Positions 24,905-33,749 of a DNA stretch of 64,000 nucleotides are shown here, piece after piece; positions within the stretch are counted from its first letter, which is position 1; each line of letters begins with the position of its first letter. Position numbers and translations under genes: made by a program. Location: assembly GCF_019334805.1 (NCBI RefSeq), contig NZ_CP079822.1, positions 1,860,001-1,924,000 of the forward strand. Reading direction: 5' to 3'. The DNA is from Rothia mucilaginosa (lineage in GTDB: Bacteria > Actinomycetota > Actinomycetes > Actinomycetales > Micrococcaceae). The notes under the pieces were generated by a model. The model worked only from the letters and a program-made list of their open reading frames with translations. It had not been told where the DNA came from and did not search any database.

Positions 24905-27520
24905 GTGGCATCTTTCTTGGAGAAAATCCTCCGAACCGGCGATAAGAGGGTTCTGCGACAGCTCGAAGCGTACACTAAGGCGGTGAACTCGCTCGAGGAC
25001 AGCTTCGCATCGATGACCGATGAGGAACTGCGAGCAGAGACCGACAAGTTCCGCGAGCGCGTCAAGGACGGCGAATCCCTCGACATTATGCTGCCGGAGG
25101 CCTTTGCGGTGGTCCGTGAAGCATCCAAGCGTACCCTGGGCAAGCGCCACTACGACGTGCAGCTCATGGGTGGTGCAGCGCTGCACCTGGGCAACATTGC
25201 CGAAATGAAGACCGGTGAGGGTAAGACCCTCGTTGCGACCCTGCCCGCGTACCTGAACGCGCTCAGCGGCAAGGGCGTGCACATTGTGACCGTGAACGAC
25301 TACCTGGCTGAGTACCAGGCGAACCTCATGGGTCGCGTGTTCCGCTTCCTCGGCATGGAGTGCGGCGTGATTCTGTCATCCATGGAGCCTGACGAGCGTC
25401 GTAAGCAGTACGCCGCAGACATCACTTACGGTACGAACAACGAGTTCGGCTTCGACTATCTGCGTGACAACATGGCGTGGACCGTGGAGGAGCAGGTTCA
25501 ACGCGGCCACAACTTCGCCATTATCGATGAGGTGGACTCCATCCTGATTGATGAGGCGCGTACCCCTCTGATTATTTCCGGCCCCGCAGCCGGTGAGGCA
25601 AACCGCTGGTATGCAGAGTTCGCGCGCATTGCCGCAACCCTGCTCAAGCGCGGTGAAGACTACGAAGTAGACGAGAAGAAGCGCACCGTCGGCATCCTCG
25701 AATCCGGCATTGACAAGGTGGAAGACCACCTGGGTGTGAAGAACCTCTACGAATCCAAGAACACCCCGCTCATTGGCTTCCTGAACAACTCTATTAAGGC
25801 GAAGGAGCTGTTCACCAACAACAAGGACTACGTGGTCGTTGACGGCGAAGTCCTGATTGTTGACGAGCACACCGGTCGTATTCTGCCGGGCCGCCGCTAC
25901 AACGACGGCATCCACCAGGCGATTGAGGCGAAGGAAGGCGTCGAAATCAAGCCTGAGAACCAGACCATGGCGACCGTGACTCTGCAGAACTACTTCCGCA
26001 TGTACGACAAGCTGTCCGGTATGACCGGTACCGCGGAAACCGAAGCGGCAGAGTTCATGAACACCTACGAGCTCGGCGTGGTGCCCATCCCCACCAACAA
26101 GGGTGTGCAGCGCATCGACAACCCCGATAAGGTGTACCGCGACGAAATCGCCAAGTTCAAGGCGGTCGTCAAGGACATTAAGGAACGCCACGAAAAGGGC
26201 CAGCCGATCCTGGTGGGTACCGCAAGCGTGGAGAACTCCGAATACCTTTCCCGCCAGCTGGCGAAGGCAGGCGTGCGCCACGAGGTGCTGAACGCAAAGA
26301 ACAACGAGCGTGAGGCTGCTATTGTTGCGCAGGCGGGCCGTAAGGGCGCCGTCACCGTGGCAACCAACATGGCTGGTCGCGGTACCGACATTATGCTCGG
26401 CGGTAACCCCGAATTTGAGGCCGTCGAGAAGATGCGTGAGCTCGGCCTGGACCCGAACACCAACTCCGAGGCGTACGAGGCACGTTGGCCCGAGGTCCTG
26501 AAGGCCTGCGAAGACGCCGCTAAAGAAGAGCACGATGAAGTCACCAAGCTCGGTGGCCTGTACGTGCTCGGCACTGAGCGTCACGAGTCCCGCCGTATCG
26601 ACAACCAGCTGCGCGGTCGTTCCGGCCGTCAGGGTGACCCGGGTGAGTCCCGCTTCTACCTGTCGCTGACCGACGAACTGATGCGCCTGTTCAACACCGG
26701 CATGGCAACCCGCCTCATGGCGGCAGCCCCCGAGGACTCCGCATTGGACTCCAAGATCGTCAGCCGCGCTATCGCTACCGCCCAGTCAAACGTTGAAGGC
26801 CGTAACGCTGAACAGCGTAAGAACGTGCTCAAGTATGACGACGTGCTCAACCGCCAGCGCGAAGCGATCTACAAGGACCGCGGCCGCATCCTGCACGGTG
26901 ACGACCTGAAGGAACAGATTTCTGGCTTCGTGGACGAGGTGCTGACCACCATCATCGACGCGCGCGTCGCTGAAGGCCACGCCGAGGACTGGGACTTCGA
27001 CGAGCTCTGGAGCGCCCTCAAGCAGGTGTACCCCATCTCCATCACCGTGGACGACCTCGCTGAAGACGCTGGAGACCGCACCAAGATTACTCGCGACCAG
27101 ATCGTGAAGGAAGTCCTGGCGGACGCACACCTCATCTACGATGAGCGTGAAAAGAGCGTCGGCGAAGAGAGCATGCGCGAAATCGAACGCCGTGTCATGC
27201 TGTCCGTCATCGGCGAGCGCTGGCCCGAGCACCTGTACGAGATGGAATACCTCAAGGAAGGTATCGGTCTGCGTGCGATGGCTCAGCGTGACCCGCTGGT
27301 CGAGTACCAGCGTGAAGGCTACGACATGTACCAGTCGATGCTCGGCGCGATCCGTGAAGAGACCGTGACCTACCTGTTCAACCTTGACCTGTCCAAGCAG
27401 CGCACTCAGGCTTCTGCCGTGCGCCTGGCTGAGCCTTCGCGCCCGAAGTTCCTGCAGTACTCCGCCCCGGATGAGGACGGCCACGAGCAGGTTCACGTGG
27501 AACGCTCGAAGGACAAGTAG
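24905..27520 (+). CDS. secA: Preprotein translocase ATPase SecA
   Basis: The 871-residue motor drives proteins through SecYEG. Starting at the GTG at 24905 the protein begins [20 protein letters not shown], as in actinobacterial SecA1. Seen: Walker A MKTGEGKT (101-108), [15 protein letters not shown], the second NBD with [16 protein letters not shown] and [13 protein letters not shown], and [20 protein letters not shown]. The C-terminal zinc-binding motif common in proteobacteria is absent, as is usual here. AAGGAG lies about ten bases before the start. An in-frame GTG 39 bases upstream has no ribosome site. A strong terminator follows. Confidence 0.97.
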   Translation: MASFLEKILRTGDKRVLRQLEAYTKAVNSLEDSFASMTDEELRAETDKFRERVKDGESLDIMLPEAFAVVREASKRTLGKRHYDVQLMGGAALHLGNIAEMKTGEGKTLVATLPAYLNALSGKGVHIVTVNDYLAEYQANLMGRVFRFLGMECGVILSSMEPDERRKQYAADITYGTNNEFGFDYLRDNMAWTVEEQVQRGHNFAIIDEVDSILIDEARTPLIISGPAAGEANRWYAEFARIAATLLKRGEDYEVDEKKRTVGILESGIDKVEDHLGVKNLYESKNTPLIGFLNNSIKAKELFTNNKDYVVVDGEVLIVDEHTGRILPGRRYNDGIHQAIEAKEGVEIKPENQTMATVTLQNYFRMYDKLSGMTGTAETEAAEFMNTYELGVVPIPTNKGVQRIDNPDKVYRDEIAKFKAVVKDIKERHEKGQPILVGTASVENSEYLSRQLAKAGVRHEVLNAKNNEREAAIVAQAGRKGAVTVATNMAGRGTDIMLGGNPEFEAVEKMRELGLDPNTNSEAYEARWPEVLKACEDAAKEEHDEVTKLGGLYVLGTERHESRRIDNQLRGRSGRQGDPGESRFYLSLTDELMRLFNTGMATRLMAAAPEDSALDSKIVSRAIATAQSNVEGRNAEQRKNVLKYDDVLNRQREAIYKDRGRILHGDDLKEQISGFVDEVLTTIIDARVAEGHAEDWDFDELWSALKQVYPISITVDDLAEDAGDRTKITRDQIVKEVLADAHLIYDEREKSVGEESMREIERRVMLSVIGERWPEHLYEMEYLKEGIGLRAMAQRDPLVEYQREGYDMYQSMLGAIREETVTYLFNLDLSKQRTQASAVRLAEPSRPKFLQYSAPDEDGHEQVHVERSKDK

Positions 27521-27554
27521 CCTCAGCGTAAAAGCTGAAATGCTATAGACCTAG

Positions 27555-27599
27555 CAGAGAGGGTGCGAATCCAACACTGGATTCGCACCCTCTCTGTTT
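27555..27599. terminator. Bidirectional terminator after secA
   Basis: A perfect 19-bp stem (27555-27573 with 27578-27596) with loop ACAC. It separates secA from the convergent Rv3235-like gene. Confidence 0.85.
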
Positions 27600-27633
27600 G
27601 TCTGTGTGTTTTGTAGGGGAAGCCGGGGAAGCC

Positions 27634-28287
27634 TTAGTCTTCGTCCAAGCGGCTCTGCGGCTGCTCAATTGCGGTAATCAGCCACATGCCGTGAATCAGG
27701 CGCATCTGCATGGTCACCACGCGCACCTTATCCGCACAACGCAGTAGCGCCACCACCTCGTAGAGCTCCTCGTGTACCTTCTGCGCTCGCACCCGCAACA
27801 GAACCGGCGGAAGAGTCAACAGCATCTCCTTGCGCACCTGACGCGGGTTCTTCGGGAAGAATGGCAACAGACGGTGGAAACAATCCGCTGACACCCACTG
27901 CGCCAGCTGCTGACGCGAACGACGAGCCGACATGATCTCCAGGTAAGCAATCGCCACACCCGCGCAACGACCCTCCAACTGGCGAGCTAGCGCATCCGCC
28001 GGACGCAGCGGGCGGCCCCTCTTCACTACCTTCGGGCGCTGAGCCGAATGCTGCTCATAACGCGGCAGAGGAAGCAGCGAATAAACCGAGGGACTGTTGC
28101 GCCTCTGCACCAGAGTCATCGTGCCCTGCCCCTGCTCGGGGAGCGGAGCCACCTGCTCGGCAGCCACCGGCTGGGAGGCGCGTGCCGCCTGACGCTTCGA
28201 GTACGGGCTGGCAGACTGGTTGTCGCGGGAGGCAGGCTGATGCGGCGGGGTCCACGGGGAACGGGGGAGAAGGTTGGAGAAGCTCAT
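27634..28287 (-). CDS. Rv3235-like family protein
   Basis: A 217-residue protein with a disordered, basic N-terminal half (Pro/Gln/Arg/Ser) and a compact C-terminal domain (about 100-210) ending MQMRLIHGMWLITAIEQPQ. This tail matches the Rv3235 family found next to secA in actinobacteria; its function is unknown, although the fold with a final W-x-I strand resembles SecA-partner or NTF2-like domains. GAAAGGAGCCGTC precedes the ATG at 28287. The LysM gene lies upstream on the same strand with a 109-base gap, so the two may form an operon. Confidence 0.75.
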   Translation of the reverse strand: MSFSNLLPRSPWTPPHQPASRDNQSASPYSKRQAARASQPVAAEQVAPLPEQGQGTMTLVQRRNSPSVYSLLPLPRYEQHSAQRPKVVKRGRPLRPADALARQLEGRCAGVAIAYLEIMSARRSRQQLAQWVSADCFHRLLPFFPKNPRQVRKEMLLTLPPVLLRVRAQKVHEELYEVVALLRCADKVRVVTMQMRLIHGMWLITAIEQPQSRLDED

Positions 28288-28396
28288 GACGGCTCCTTTC
28301 GGTGCAGAGGCTTTCGGTGTAGGGGTATGTGAGGTGAGTTGAGCGAACGAAAGACTGTTGGGATGAGGTGGAATGGGGTGGAAGACGCGGGTGAGG

Positions 28397-29359
28397 TTAG
28401 TGAACGGGCTGTTCGGGGATCTGTAGAACCTGCCCCTCGTAGAGCAGCTCAGCGTTCTGACCCAGAGCGTCCTTGTTCGCCTCGTAAATGTCGAGGGTGT
28501 AGTCGTAAATGGTGGAGGCGTCGGTGCCTTCACCCAGCTGCTCGGCGGCAATCGACCAGAGCGTATCGCCCGCCTGAACCGTGTAAGAGTAGGTGCCCGC
28601 CTCGGTGCGGGGAGGAGAAAAGAAAGGGCTACGGTCCTGCAAGTAGCCTGCCGCCTCCGTGGGTTGAGGAGCCAGGGGGATATCGGGAACCTCGGCGGAG
28701 AGCGGCAGGAGAGCGGCGGACTGTGCCGGGTCGGTAGCGGAGAAAACCGTATCTGAGCTGGTGTCTGCCCCCACAGTACTCGTTGACTCTGCGGTCATGA
28801 CCGCAGAGATAGTCGTCTGCGGCATGCCTTCCGTACTGGTCAGCCCGGCGTTGCTGGGCGTAACCACCGTAGCCTGTGCGGGAGCCAGAACCGCACCCAC
28901 TCCAAGAGCCGTGCCACCGAGCGTCAGAACGATGCGGCGCATAAAGCGCGGACGGAAAATCGCCGGGACCTTCAGCACCGCGCGGTCAGCGTTGTGGCTC
29001 GAAACGCGCAAAGACCAAGCGTAGAAGAGCGCGTAGATAAAACTGATGAACCACCAGGCGGTAATGAGGATTGCCGCCGCGCCAGCGCAGAGCAACGAAG
29101 CGTCAGCAAGAGGGTGCGCCGAAGGGATGCGGTGCAGGTTCACGCTCAACGCGCCCAAGACCGCCGCCGAAAGCAGGGGAGGGGCGATGAAGAGCAGTGC
29201 GTCCTGATAGTTTGCCTTAGCACCGGACTCGGTTACAGAGTCGGCTACGGCTACCTCTGCACTGACGGTACGAGGCGCGGCTGCGGGGCGTGAAGCGACG
29301 GTGACAGGGCGTGAAGCGAAGGTTGCGGGAGCTGAGCCCGGAGTGGAAAGATGGTCCAC
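28397..29359 (-). CDS. LysM-domain membrane protein
   Basis: The 320-residue protein has a Pro/Ala/Ser-rich start, three hydrophobic segments (about 52-75, 84-110 and 144-164), a Thr/Ser/Pro-rich stretch, and a C-terminal LysM domain (about 266-318, YSYTVQAGDTLWSIAAEQLG... LLYEGQVLQIPE). LysM binds peptidoglycan, so the C-terminus should face the wall. The GTG at 29359 has TTTGGAGG five bases upstream and is preferred to a TTG 12 bases earlier. Its promoter region is very AT-rich with repeated TTTGAT-type words. Its partner is the Rv3235-like gene downstream. Confidence 0.88.
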   Translation of the reverse strand: MDHLSTPGSAPATFASRPVTVASRPAAAPRTVSAEVAVADSVTESGAKANYQDALLFIAPPLLSAAVLGALSVNLHRIPSAHPLADASLLCAGAAAILITAWWFISFIYALFYAWSLRVSSHNADRAVLKVPAIFRPRFMRRIVLTLGGTALGVGAVLAPAQATVVTPSNAGLTSTEGMPQTTISAVMTAESTSTVGADTSSDTVFSATDPAQSAALLPLSAEVPDIPLAPQPTEAAGYLQDRSPFFSPPRTEAGTYSYTVQAGDTLWSIAAEQLGEGTDASTIYDYTLDIYEANKDALGQNAELLYEGQVLQIPEQPVH

Positions 29360-29377
29360 AATGACCTCCAAATGGTG

Positions 29378-29492
29378 TATTTGATAGCTTTTGGTGTTTC
29401 TTCATTTATACAGGAGGTTGCGCCAAAAATGAAGCAAAACGCATCAAAATATATGAAAAACATGTAATTTGATAGAATTTGCTTCAAAAATC
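29378..29492. promoter_or_regulatory. AT-rich divergent promoter region with TTTGATAG / GCATCAAAA words
   Basis: TTTGATAG occurs at 29380-29387 and 29467-29474, GCATCAAAAT (inverse orientation) at 29441-29450, and related GAAGCAAAA and GCTTCAAAAA lie between and after. The same TTTGATGC/GCATCAAA core recurs upstream of the tad operon at 47091-47202. The region serves the LysM gene on the minus strand and the hypothetical gene at 29567 on the plus strand. Operator function is inferred from repetition only. Confidence 0.35.
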
Positions 29493-29566
29493 AGGCTCGA
29501 GAATCACCATCCGACCAGAAAACGTCCCGGTTCGTATCCGCACCCCTCCTCGGGTAGGGTCATAGT

Positions 29567-30220
29567 ATGAGCATGGAAAAGTTCCTACGAGACATTGAGG
29601 CGCGCCTCGCCTCCGAACGCGCCTGGGATATGGAACAAGACGCCCGCCAAGTCGCCCGCGTCCACTATTCAACCATCACCCTCGACGACCGCCTCCTCGC
29701 ACAAGTTGGCGGCCCCATCCGTATCTGCGCCACCGACATGCAAACCTACGAAGGTAAGCTCGAAATGGTCGGCGAAGAATGGGTCAGCATCGAAGCGCGC
29801 GGCGAGAACATCATCATCCCCCTGCGCGGAATGCTTTGGTGGGAAGGCGGCATAGCTCCCGGACGCGCTGATGTTCGCCCCGAACGCTACCGCATGAAAA
29901 TCCAGCTCGCCCTGCGCTCCCTCGCCATGGCACGCGAGCCCGTCCGCCTCTCCCTCGAAGGCGGCACCGTCAGTTACGATGGCGTGATTGAGCGAGTTGG
30001 CGCCGACTTCCTCGAATTGCGCCTGCTCAACGGTGGACAGTACCCGCGCATCCACGAACGCGACCAGTACGCGCGTGCAGCCTACGGTGCGCAGGGAGGT
30101 TACGGGCAGGCTGGTTATGGTCAGGGCGCCTCCGGCTACTCCCGTGCACCTCGCGGCGCTGGCGTGCGCACCATTCCGCTGGCTCGTATTAGCGCAGTTA
30201 TCGCCCGTATCTCACGCTAA
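29567..30220 (+). CDS. Conserved hypothetical protein, 217 residues
   Basis: I do not recognise a named family. The N-terminus (1-40) is acidic and helical; residues 40-165 look like two small beta-barrel-type repeats: LDDRLLAQVGGPIRICATDMQ followed by YEGKLEMVGEEWVSIEARGE, then VRLSLEGGTVSYDGVIERVG and DFLELRLLNG. This pattern resembles Sm-like or PilZ-like folds. A Gly/Tyr/Gln-rich segment (about 168-195, YGAQGGYGQAGYGQG) precedes a final basic strand (TIPLARISAVIARISR). No signal peptide. GGGTAGGG lies upstream of the ATG. The partner genes and function are unknown. Confidence 0.75.
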   Translation: MSMEKFLRDIEARLASERAWDMEQDARQVARVHYSTITLDDRLLAQVGGPIRICATDMQTYEGKLEMVGEEWVSIEARGENIIIPLRGMLWWEGGIAPGRADVRPERYRMKIQLALRSLAMAREPVRLSLEGGTVSYDGVIERVGADFLELRLLNGGQYPRIHERDQYARAAYGAQGGYGQAGYGQGASGYSRAPRGAGVRTIPLARISAVIARISR

Positions 30221-30317
30221 AAGCACGGGGTAAATAGTGGGCAGTTCAATTTGTGGGAACGCCCATAAAAACGCCTCGACAAGTATAAATTCCCTTATAA
30301 AAGCAACAATAAACACA

Positions 30318-30367
30318 AAAAGGTCCGCCCCTCTCCATTGAAATCTCAATGAGAGGAGCGGACCTTT
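30318..30367. terminator. Bidirectional terminator
   Basis: A long, nearly perfect inverted repeat (AAAGGTCCGC... with ...GCGGACCTTT, about 22 bp, two imperfections). It lies between the hypothetical gene ending at 30220 and the convergent HTH gene ending at 30412. Confidence 0.8.
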
Positions 30368-30411
30368 CTAAAACCACTCGAGCGTTGCGCCCGCGAGGTG
30401 CATGTCGAATG

Positions 30412-30645
30412 CTACTCAGCCTTAGCCTTTGCAGTGAGCTTGCCGGAAGCAATCGCCTCCAGAGTCTGCTCGTGGCGCTCAGTAATGTACTCTTCAAAAC
30501 GAGAGCGTTCAATGCGCCACTGGTTACGTCCACCAATCTGAATGGCGGGAAGTTCGCCGCTACGCACCAGAGCACGCACCTGCGAAAGCGAAACCTGCAG
30601 CTCCTCGGCAACGTCGCTCAGAGTGAGGAAACGAGGTGCAGTCAT
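30412..30645 (-). CDS. Excisionase-type helix-turn-helix DNA-binding protein
   Basis: A 77-residue protein with a single MerR/Xis-type winged helix: FLTLSDVAEELQVSLSQVRA, then ALVRSGELPAIQIGGRNQWR and the helix IERSRFEEYITERHEQ, followed by a basic Ala/Lys tail. Proteins of this type in actinobacteria include BldC-like and Rv-type regulators that bind AT-rich direct repeats cooperatively. The ATG at 30645 follows GGAAAGGAATAATTCG; a longer in-frame start at 30690 lacks a site. It is transcribed divergently from the CpaB/CpaE-like pair. It may act on the AT-rich divergent region, but no target is shown. Confidence 0.85.
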   Translation of the reverse strand: MTAPRFLTLSDVAEELQVSLSQVRALVRSGELPAIQIGGRNQWRIERSRFEEYITERHEQTLEAIASGKLTAKAKAE

Positions 30646-31008
30646 CGAATTATTCCTTTCCGTGAGTGAAATCCTGGGCCCCTTAGCCACCGTTAGCGGC
30701 CTTATACATAGAGTCCATACGGAACATCTATTGAGTACTTTCAGTATATGTCATCACCATGAAATTTGCGCACAAAAAGCCTTATATGAGCTGAAAAGTT
30801 ATCTAATTACCCATTCAAAAGGGGCAAGACTCAAAAATATTTCATAAACGCGACTCTTGTTGAGAGCGAGTACTAAATGAAATATGCTGTTAGGGTTAGT
30901 GCCAGAATCCAGTCAAAGCACTATCGAAAACACACCACTCGCTCATCGGTCAGTTGAACAACACCCGGAATCACCGCCGGCTTCCGCACCGAAAGGCACA
31001 ACCACATC
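30646..31008. promoter_or_regulatory. AT-rich divergent region upstream of the CpaB/CpaE-like pair
   Basis: No gene is seen. Two copies of a 9-mer face each other: ATATTTCAT at 30837-30845 and ATGAAATAT at 30877-30885. The same 9-mer ATATTTCAT lies at 33571-33579 upstream of the PdtaS gene. TTTGCGCACAAA, a near-palindrome, lies around 30764. The composition differs sharply from the flanking genes. It should hold promoters for both neighbours. Confidence 0.4.
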
Positions 31009-31701
31009 ATGCGCATACGACAGAACGCGACGAAGCGTTCCACCCTCACCGAGCCCCACGCCAGGCGCCTCAAAAGGCCCACCGTCAAGGACTGGCGATT
31101 CATCCTCGGTGTACTTCTCGTGCTCGTCTCCATCACCGGCGTGCAGCTCTACGTGCAAGCCAACAACAGCAAAACCGAGTACTACACCGCCAAAAGCGAG
31201 ATTCGCCTCGGCGAGAAGATCACCGAAGACAAACTAGCCCGAGTCGAAGCGAACATCGACTCCGCCAACGATAAGTACTTTACCCGCGCCGACGCCGCCC
31301 AGATGAACGGCAAAATCGCGATTCAGCGCATCCCCGCCGGTAACCTCATCAGCAAAGAATCTGTAGGCACCGAAACCTCTCCGGGGCGCCGCCTCGCCAC
31401 CGTCAGCATTGACCGCACCGCCGCCTCCGCATTGAAGGCAGGCGAGCGCGTGGACGTGTGGACCTCCGGCCCGCGCAACCCCGACACCAAGAGCGATAAC
31501 CGCACTGAAAACGGCGCCCGCGCCATCGTCACCAACGCTGAAATCGTTGCTGTAACGGTCGACGAAGGCGTGCTTGGCGCCAACGGCAAGGCAACCGTGC
31601 AGCTGTGGGTCAAGGAAGAAGCCCTCGCCGCCCTCGTCAAGGAAAGCAACAGCGACTCCAAGATCAGCCTCATCCCCGGCACCTATGGGGAGGGTCAGTG
31701 A
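31009..31701 (+). CDS. SAF-domain protein, CpaB/RcpC-like pilus assembly factor
   Basis: A 230-residue protein with a basic N-terminus, one transmembrane helix (about 31-50, FILGVLLVLVSITGVQLYVQ) and a SAF domain (about 58-130: TAKSEIRLGEKITEDKLARV ... IAIQRIPAGNLISKESV) followed by an RcpC-type domain (RLATVSIDRTAASALKAGERVDVW). CpaB/RcpC proteins sit in the periplasmic or extracytoplasmic part of Flp/tad pilus machines. Its stop overlaps the GTG start of the next gene, a CpaE-like ATPase, so the two are translationally coupled. The tad operon itself begins at 47.2 kb. Confidence 0.88.
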   Translation: MRIRQNATKRSTLTEPHARRLKRPTVKDWRFILGVLLVLVSITGVQLYVQANNSKTEYYTAKSEIRLGEKITEDKLARVEANIDSANDKYFTRADAAQMNGKIAIQRIPAGNLISKESVGTETSPGRRLATVSIDRTAASALKAGERVDVWTSGPRNPDTKSDNRTENGARAIVTNAEIVAVTVDEGVLGANGKATVQLWVKEEALAALVKESNSDSKISLIPGTYGEGQ

Positions 31702-33368
31702 ACATCCCCGTCATCCTCTACGGCGATGACGGCTCGCTCCTGAACCGCATCGAATCCCAGCGCGGCCGCGTCTCCGTGGCGCGCACCGTGCAGGACTTCA
31801 GCGAAGCCGTCGGAATGGCGCACACCGGCATTGCCCGCGTGCTACTCTGTGCCCACGTGCCCGCCGAAATAAGCGCCTCCACCGTGGACGCGCTCGCCGC
31901 CTCCGAAGTGCTCCTGGCGGTTATCGCCCCGGACAACCTGCCGCTGCCTACGCAGGCGCACCGCATCCGCCCCGAAGCAGCCCTCGAAGAAATCCTGGGC
32001 TCGCTCGAACAGGCTGTGGATGCGGCGCTCGCCCGACCCACCGCAGGCTACGGCGTACCCGCGCAGATCCCGGCTCAGCCGCCCGTTCAGCCTGTTATCC
32101 ACCGCCCCGAGGCTGCCTACGGTCAGGACACCGGTTACGGCTACGATGCAGGCTACGGCTACGACAGCGGACACAGCGGCTACGGTCAGGATTACGGCGC
32201 TGCTGGCTATGGGGCGGGCGGCTACGGCTATGATCCCGCCGCGGGTGCTGCTACAAATGCTGGTGCACACTACGGCGCCGACTACGGAGGCTACGGAATC
32301 GACCCCGCAGCACCGGCCGCCCCGGCACCCGGTGCGCCTGAGCCGGCGGAAGCCTCCTCGACCGCCCCCAGCAACGAGGAATCCGTGCTCAGTCAGGCCG
32401 CTGCCATCGTTGACTCTTTCGCGCCCGGCAGCGACTACGCCCTGCACGTGCAGAACGAGAATAACGACGGCACCCTGCCGCAGCACCCTGACATCAACCA
32501 GGACCCCGCCGCGCCTTCCCGCTACCAGCCGGGCCACCGCCTCGGCACAATTGTGACCGTCTGGGGCACTCACGGCGCGCCCGGTCGAAGCACCATCGCC
32601 TTCAACCTTGCCGCCCTCGCGGCGCAGCAGGGGCAGCAGGTCTGCCTCATCGATGCAGACACCTACGCGCCCAGCCTGGATGCGCTCATGGCGCTCGAGG
32701 ACACCGGCTCCGGTCTGGCAATTCTCTGCTCGGACGCCGACCGCGCCCAGCTCGACGAGAAGAAAGCCGGAGCCATCATGGAGCGCGTGCCCCTCAAAAA
32801 CGGCACCTTCGACTTCTTGAGCGGCATCACTTCCTCCTCGCGTTGGCCCGAGGTGCGCGCCCGCGCCTTCGCCGAAGTACTCGAATGGCTCAAACACCGC
32901 TACGACCTGGTCATCTGCGATGTTGCCGCCCCCATCGAGGTCGACGAGGAACTGACCTTTGACGGCCCGGCACCGCGCCGTAACGCCGCGACCCTCACCG
33001 CGCTCGCCTGCGCCGACCGCGTAATTGCGCTCGGTGAAGCGGACGTCATCGGCCTGCCGCGCCTGATTAACCTTGCCCGCGAGGTGCAGTCGCGACCGGA
33101 TCTTTTCGCCCCCGAAACGGATGTGCAGTACTGGCTCAACCGCAGCCGCCGCGAAGCCGCCGGATTCAACCCCGAGGCGAAGATGCGCGATAACTGGGCA
33201 CGCTACCTGTCGGTTCCGCTCACAGGCGTGATCCCGTACGAGCGTAAGGTCATGGACCGTTTGCGCCGTAACGGTGAAGCGCTGCTGGAGGTCGCACCCC
33301 GCCACGCGGTCGTGCAGTCCTTGGAAGCGATGCTTGAAGGTATGTACGCGGTACGCGCCGGCGCATAG
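31698..33368 (+). CDS. CpaE/TadZ-like ParA-family ATPase
   Basis: The 556-residue protein has an N-terminal receiver-like domain (1-115, VILYGDDGSLLNRI...), a Tyr/Gly/Asp-rich linker (about 120-235 with repeated GYGYD), and a C-terminal MinD/ParA-type ATPase (about 290-556). The deviant Walker A reads GTHGAPGRST, with Arg where Lys is usual; CLIDADTY and DLVICDVAAP are the switch motifs. TadZ/CpaE proteins place the pilus machine at the cell pole or septum. The GTG at 31698 overlaps the SAF gene stop by four bases behind GGGAGGGTCA. A relative in mycobacteria (Ssd) lies inside the tad cluster, unlike here. Confidence 0.87.
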   Translation: MNIPVILYGDDGSLLNRIESQRGRVSVARTVQDFSEAVGMAHTGIARVLLCAHVPAEISASTVDALAASEVLLAVIAPDNLPLPTQAHRIRPEAALEEILGSLEQAVDAALARPTAGYGVPAQIPAQPPVQPVIHRPEAAYGQDTGYGYDAGYGYDSGHSGYGQDYGAAGYGAGGYGYDPAAGAATNAGAHYGADYGGYGIDPAAPAAPAPGAPEPAEASSTAPSNEESVLSQAAAIVDSFAPGSDYALHVQNENNDGTLPQHPDINQDPAAPSRYQPGHRLGTIVTVWGTHGAPGRSTIAFNLAALAAQQGQQVCLIDADTYAPSLDALMALEDTGSGLAILCSDADRAQLDEKKAGAIMERVPLKNGTFDFLSGITSSSRWPEVRARAFAEVLEWLKHRYDLVICDVAAPIEVDEELTFDGPAPRRNAATLTALACADRVIALGEADVIGLPRLINLAREVQSRPDLFAPETDVQYWLNRSRREAAGFNPEAKMRDNWARYLSVPLTGVIPYERKVMDRLRRNGEALLEVAPRHAVVQSLEAMLEGMYAVRAGA

Positions 33369-33476
33369 CGTCAACCTCAGCGCCCGACATCAAGCCGGGT
33401 GCATAGCGTCAAGCCCGGCGCGTAGCGTGAGGCCAGAGCGCTAACATTATTGTCTGCCAGAAATGGACACAAGAAG

Positions 33477-33532
33477 ACCCGACCTGCCGGTATACGGTCC
33501 CGACATTGGGAGCGCCGGCAGGTCGGGTTTTC
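33477..33532 (+). terminator. Terminator after the CpaE-like gene
   Basis: A perfect 14-bp stem ACCCGACCTGCCGG (33477-33490) with CCGGCAGGTCGGGT (33515-33528) and a TTTT tail. Before it, 33360-33450 contains three degenerate repeats of CATAGCGTCAA/CGTAGCGTGA. The rest of the 380-base gap up to 33749 is AT-rich, without a gene, and carries ATATTTCAT at 33571-33579. Confidence 0.8.
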
Positions 33533-33749
33533 TGCACCTCAAGCATAGTGAGGGCGGGGGAGTAGCACGAATATTTCATCTCAAAATTGAGGGTTTCATC
33601 TCATCTCACAGCGTCATATTTGGGAATAAAAGCCTGCTTCAAGAAATGCTCTGTAAACTATTCCACGTATTGCCGTTTGAATGGGAATTGCGGCGAGCAA
33701 ACCGTAAAATAGTTGAACCTACCCGAACTCATGGGAAGCACGCAAACAT

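Noticed and set aside
33360..33450. CATAGCGTCAA/CGTAGCGTGA repeats as a CRISPR fragment
   Set aside because: Repeats are short, degenerate and unevenly spaced, without cas genes; read as local intergenic duplication.
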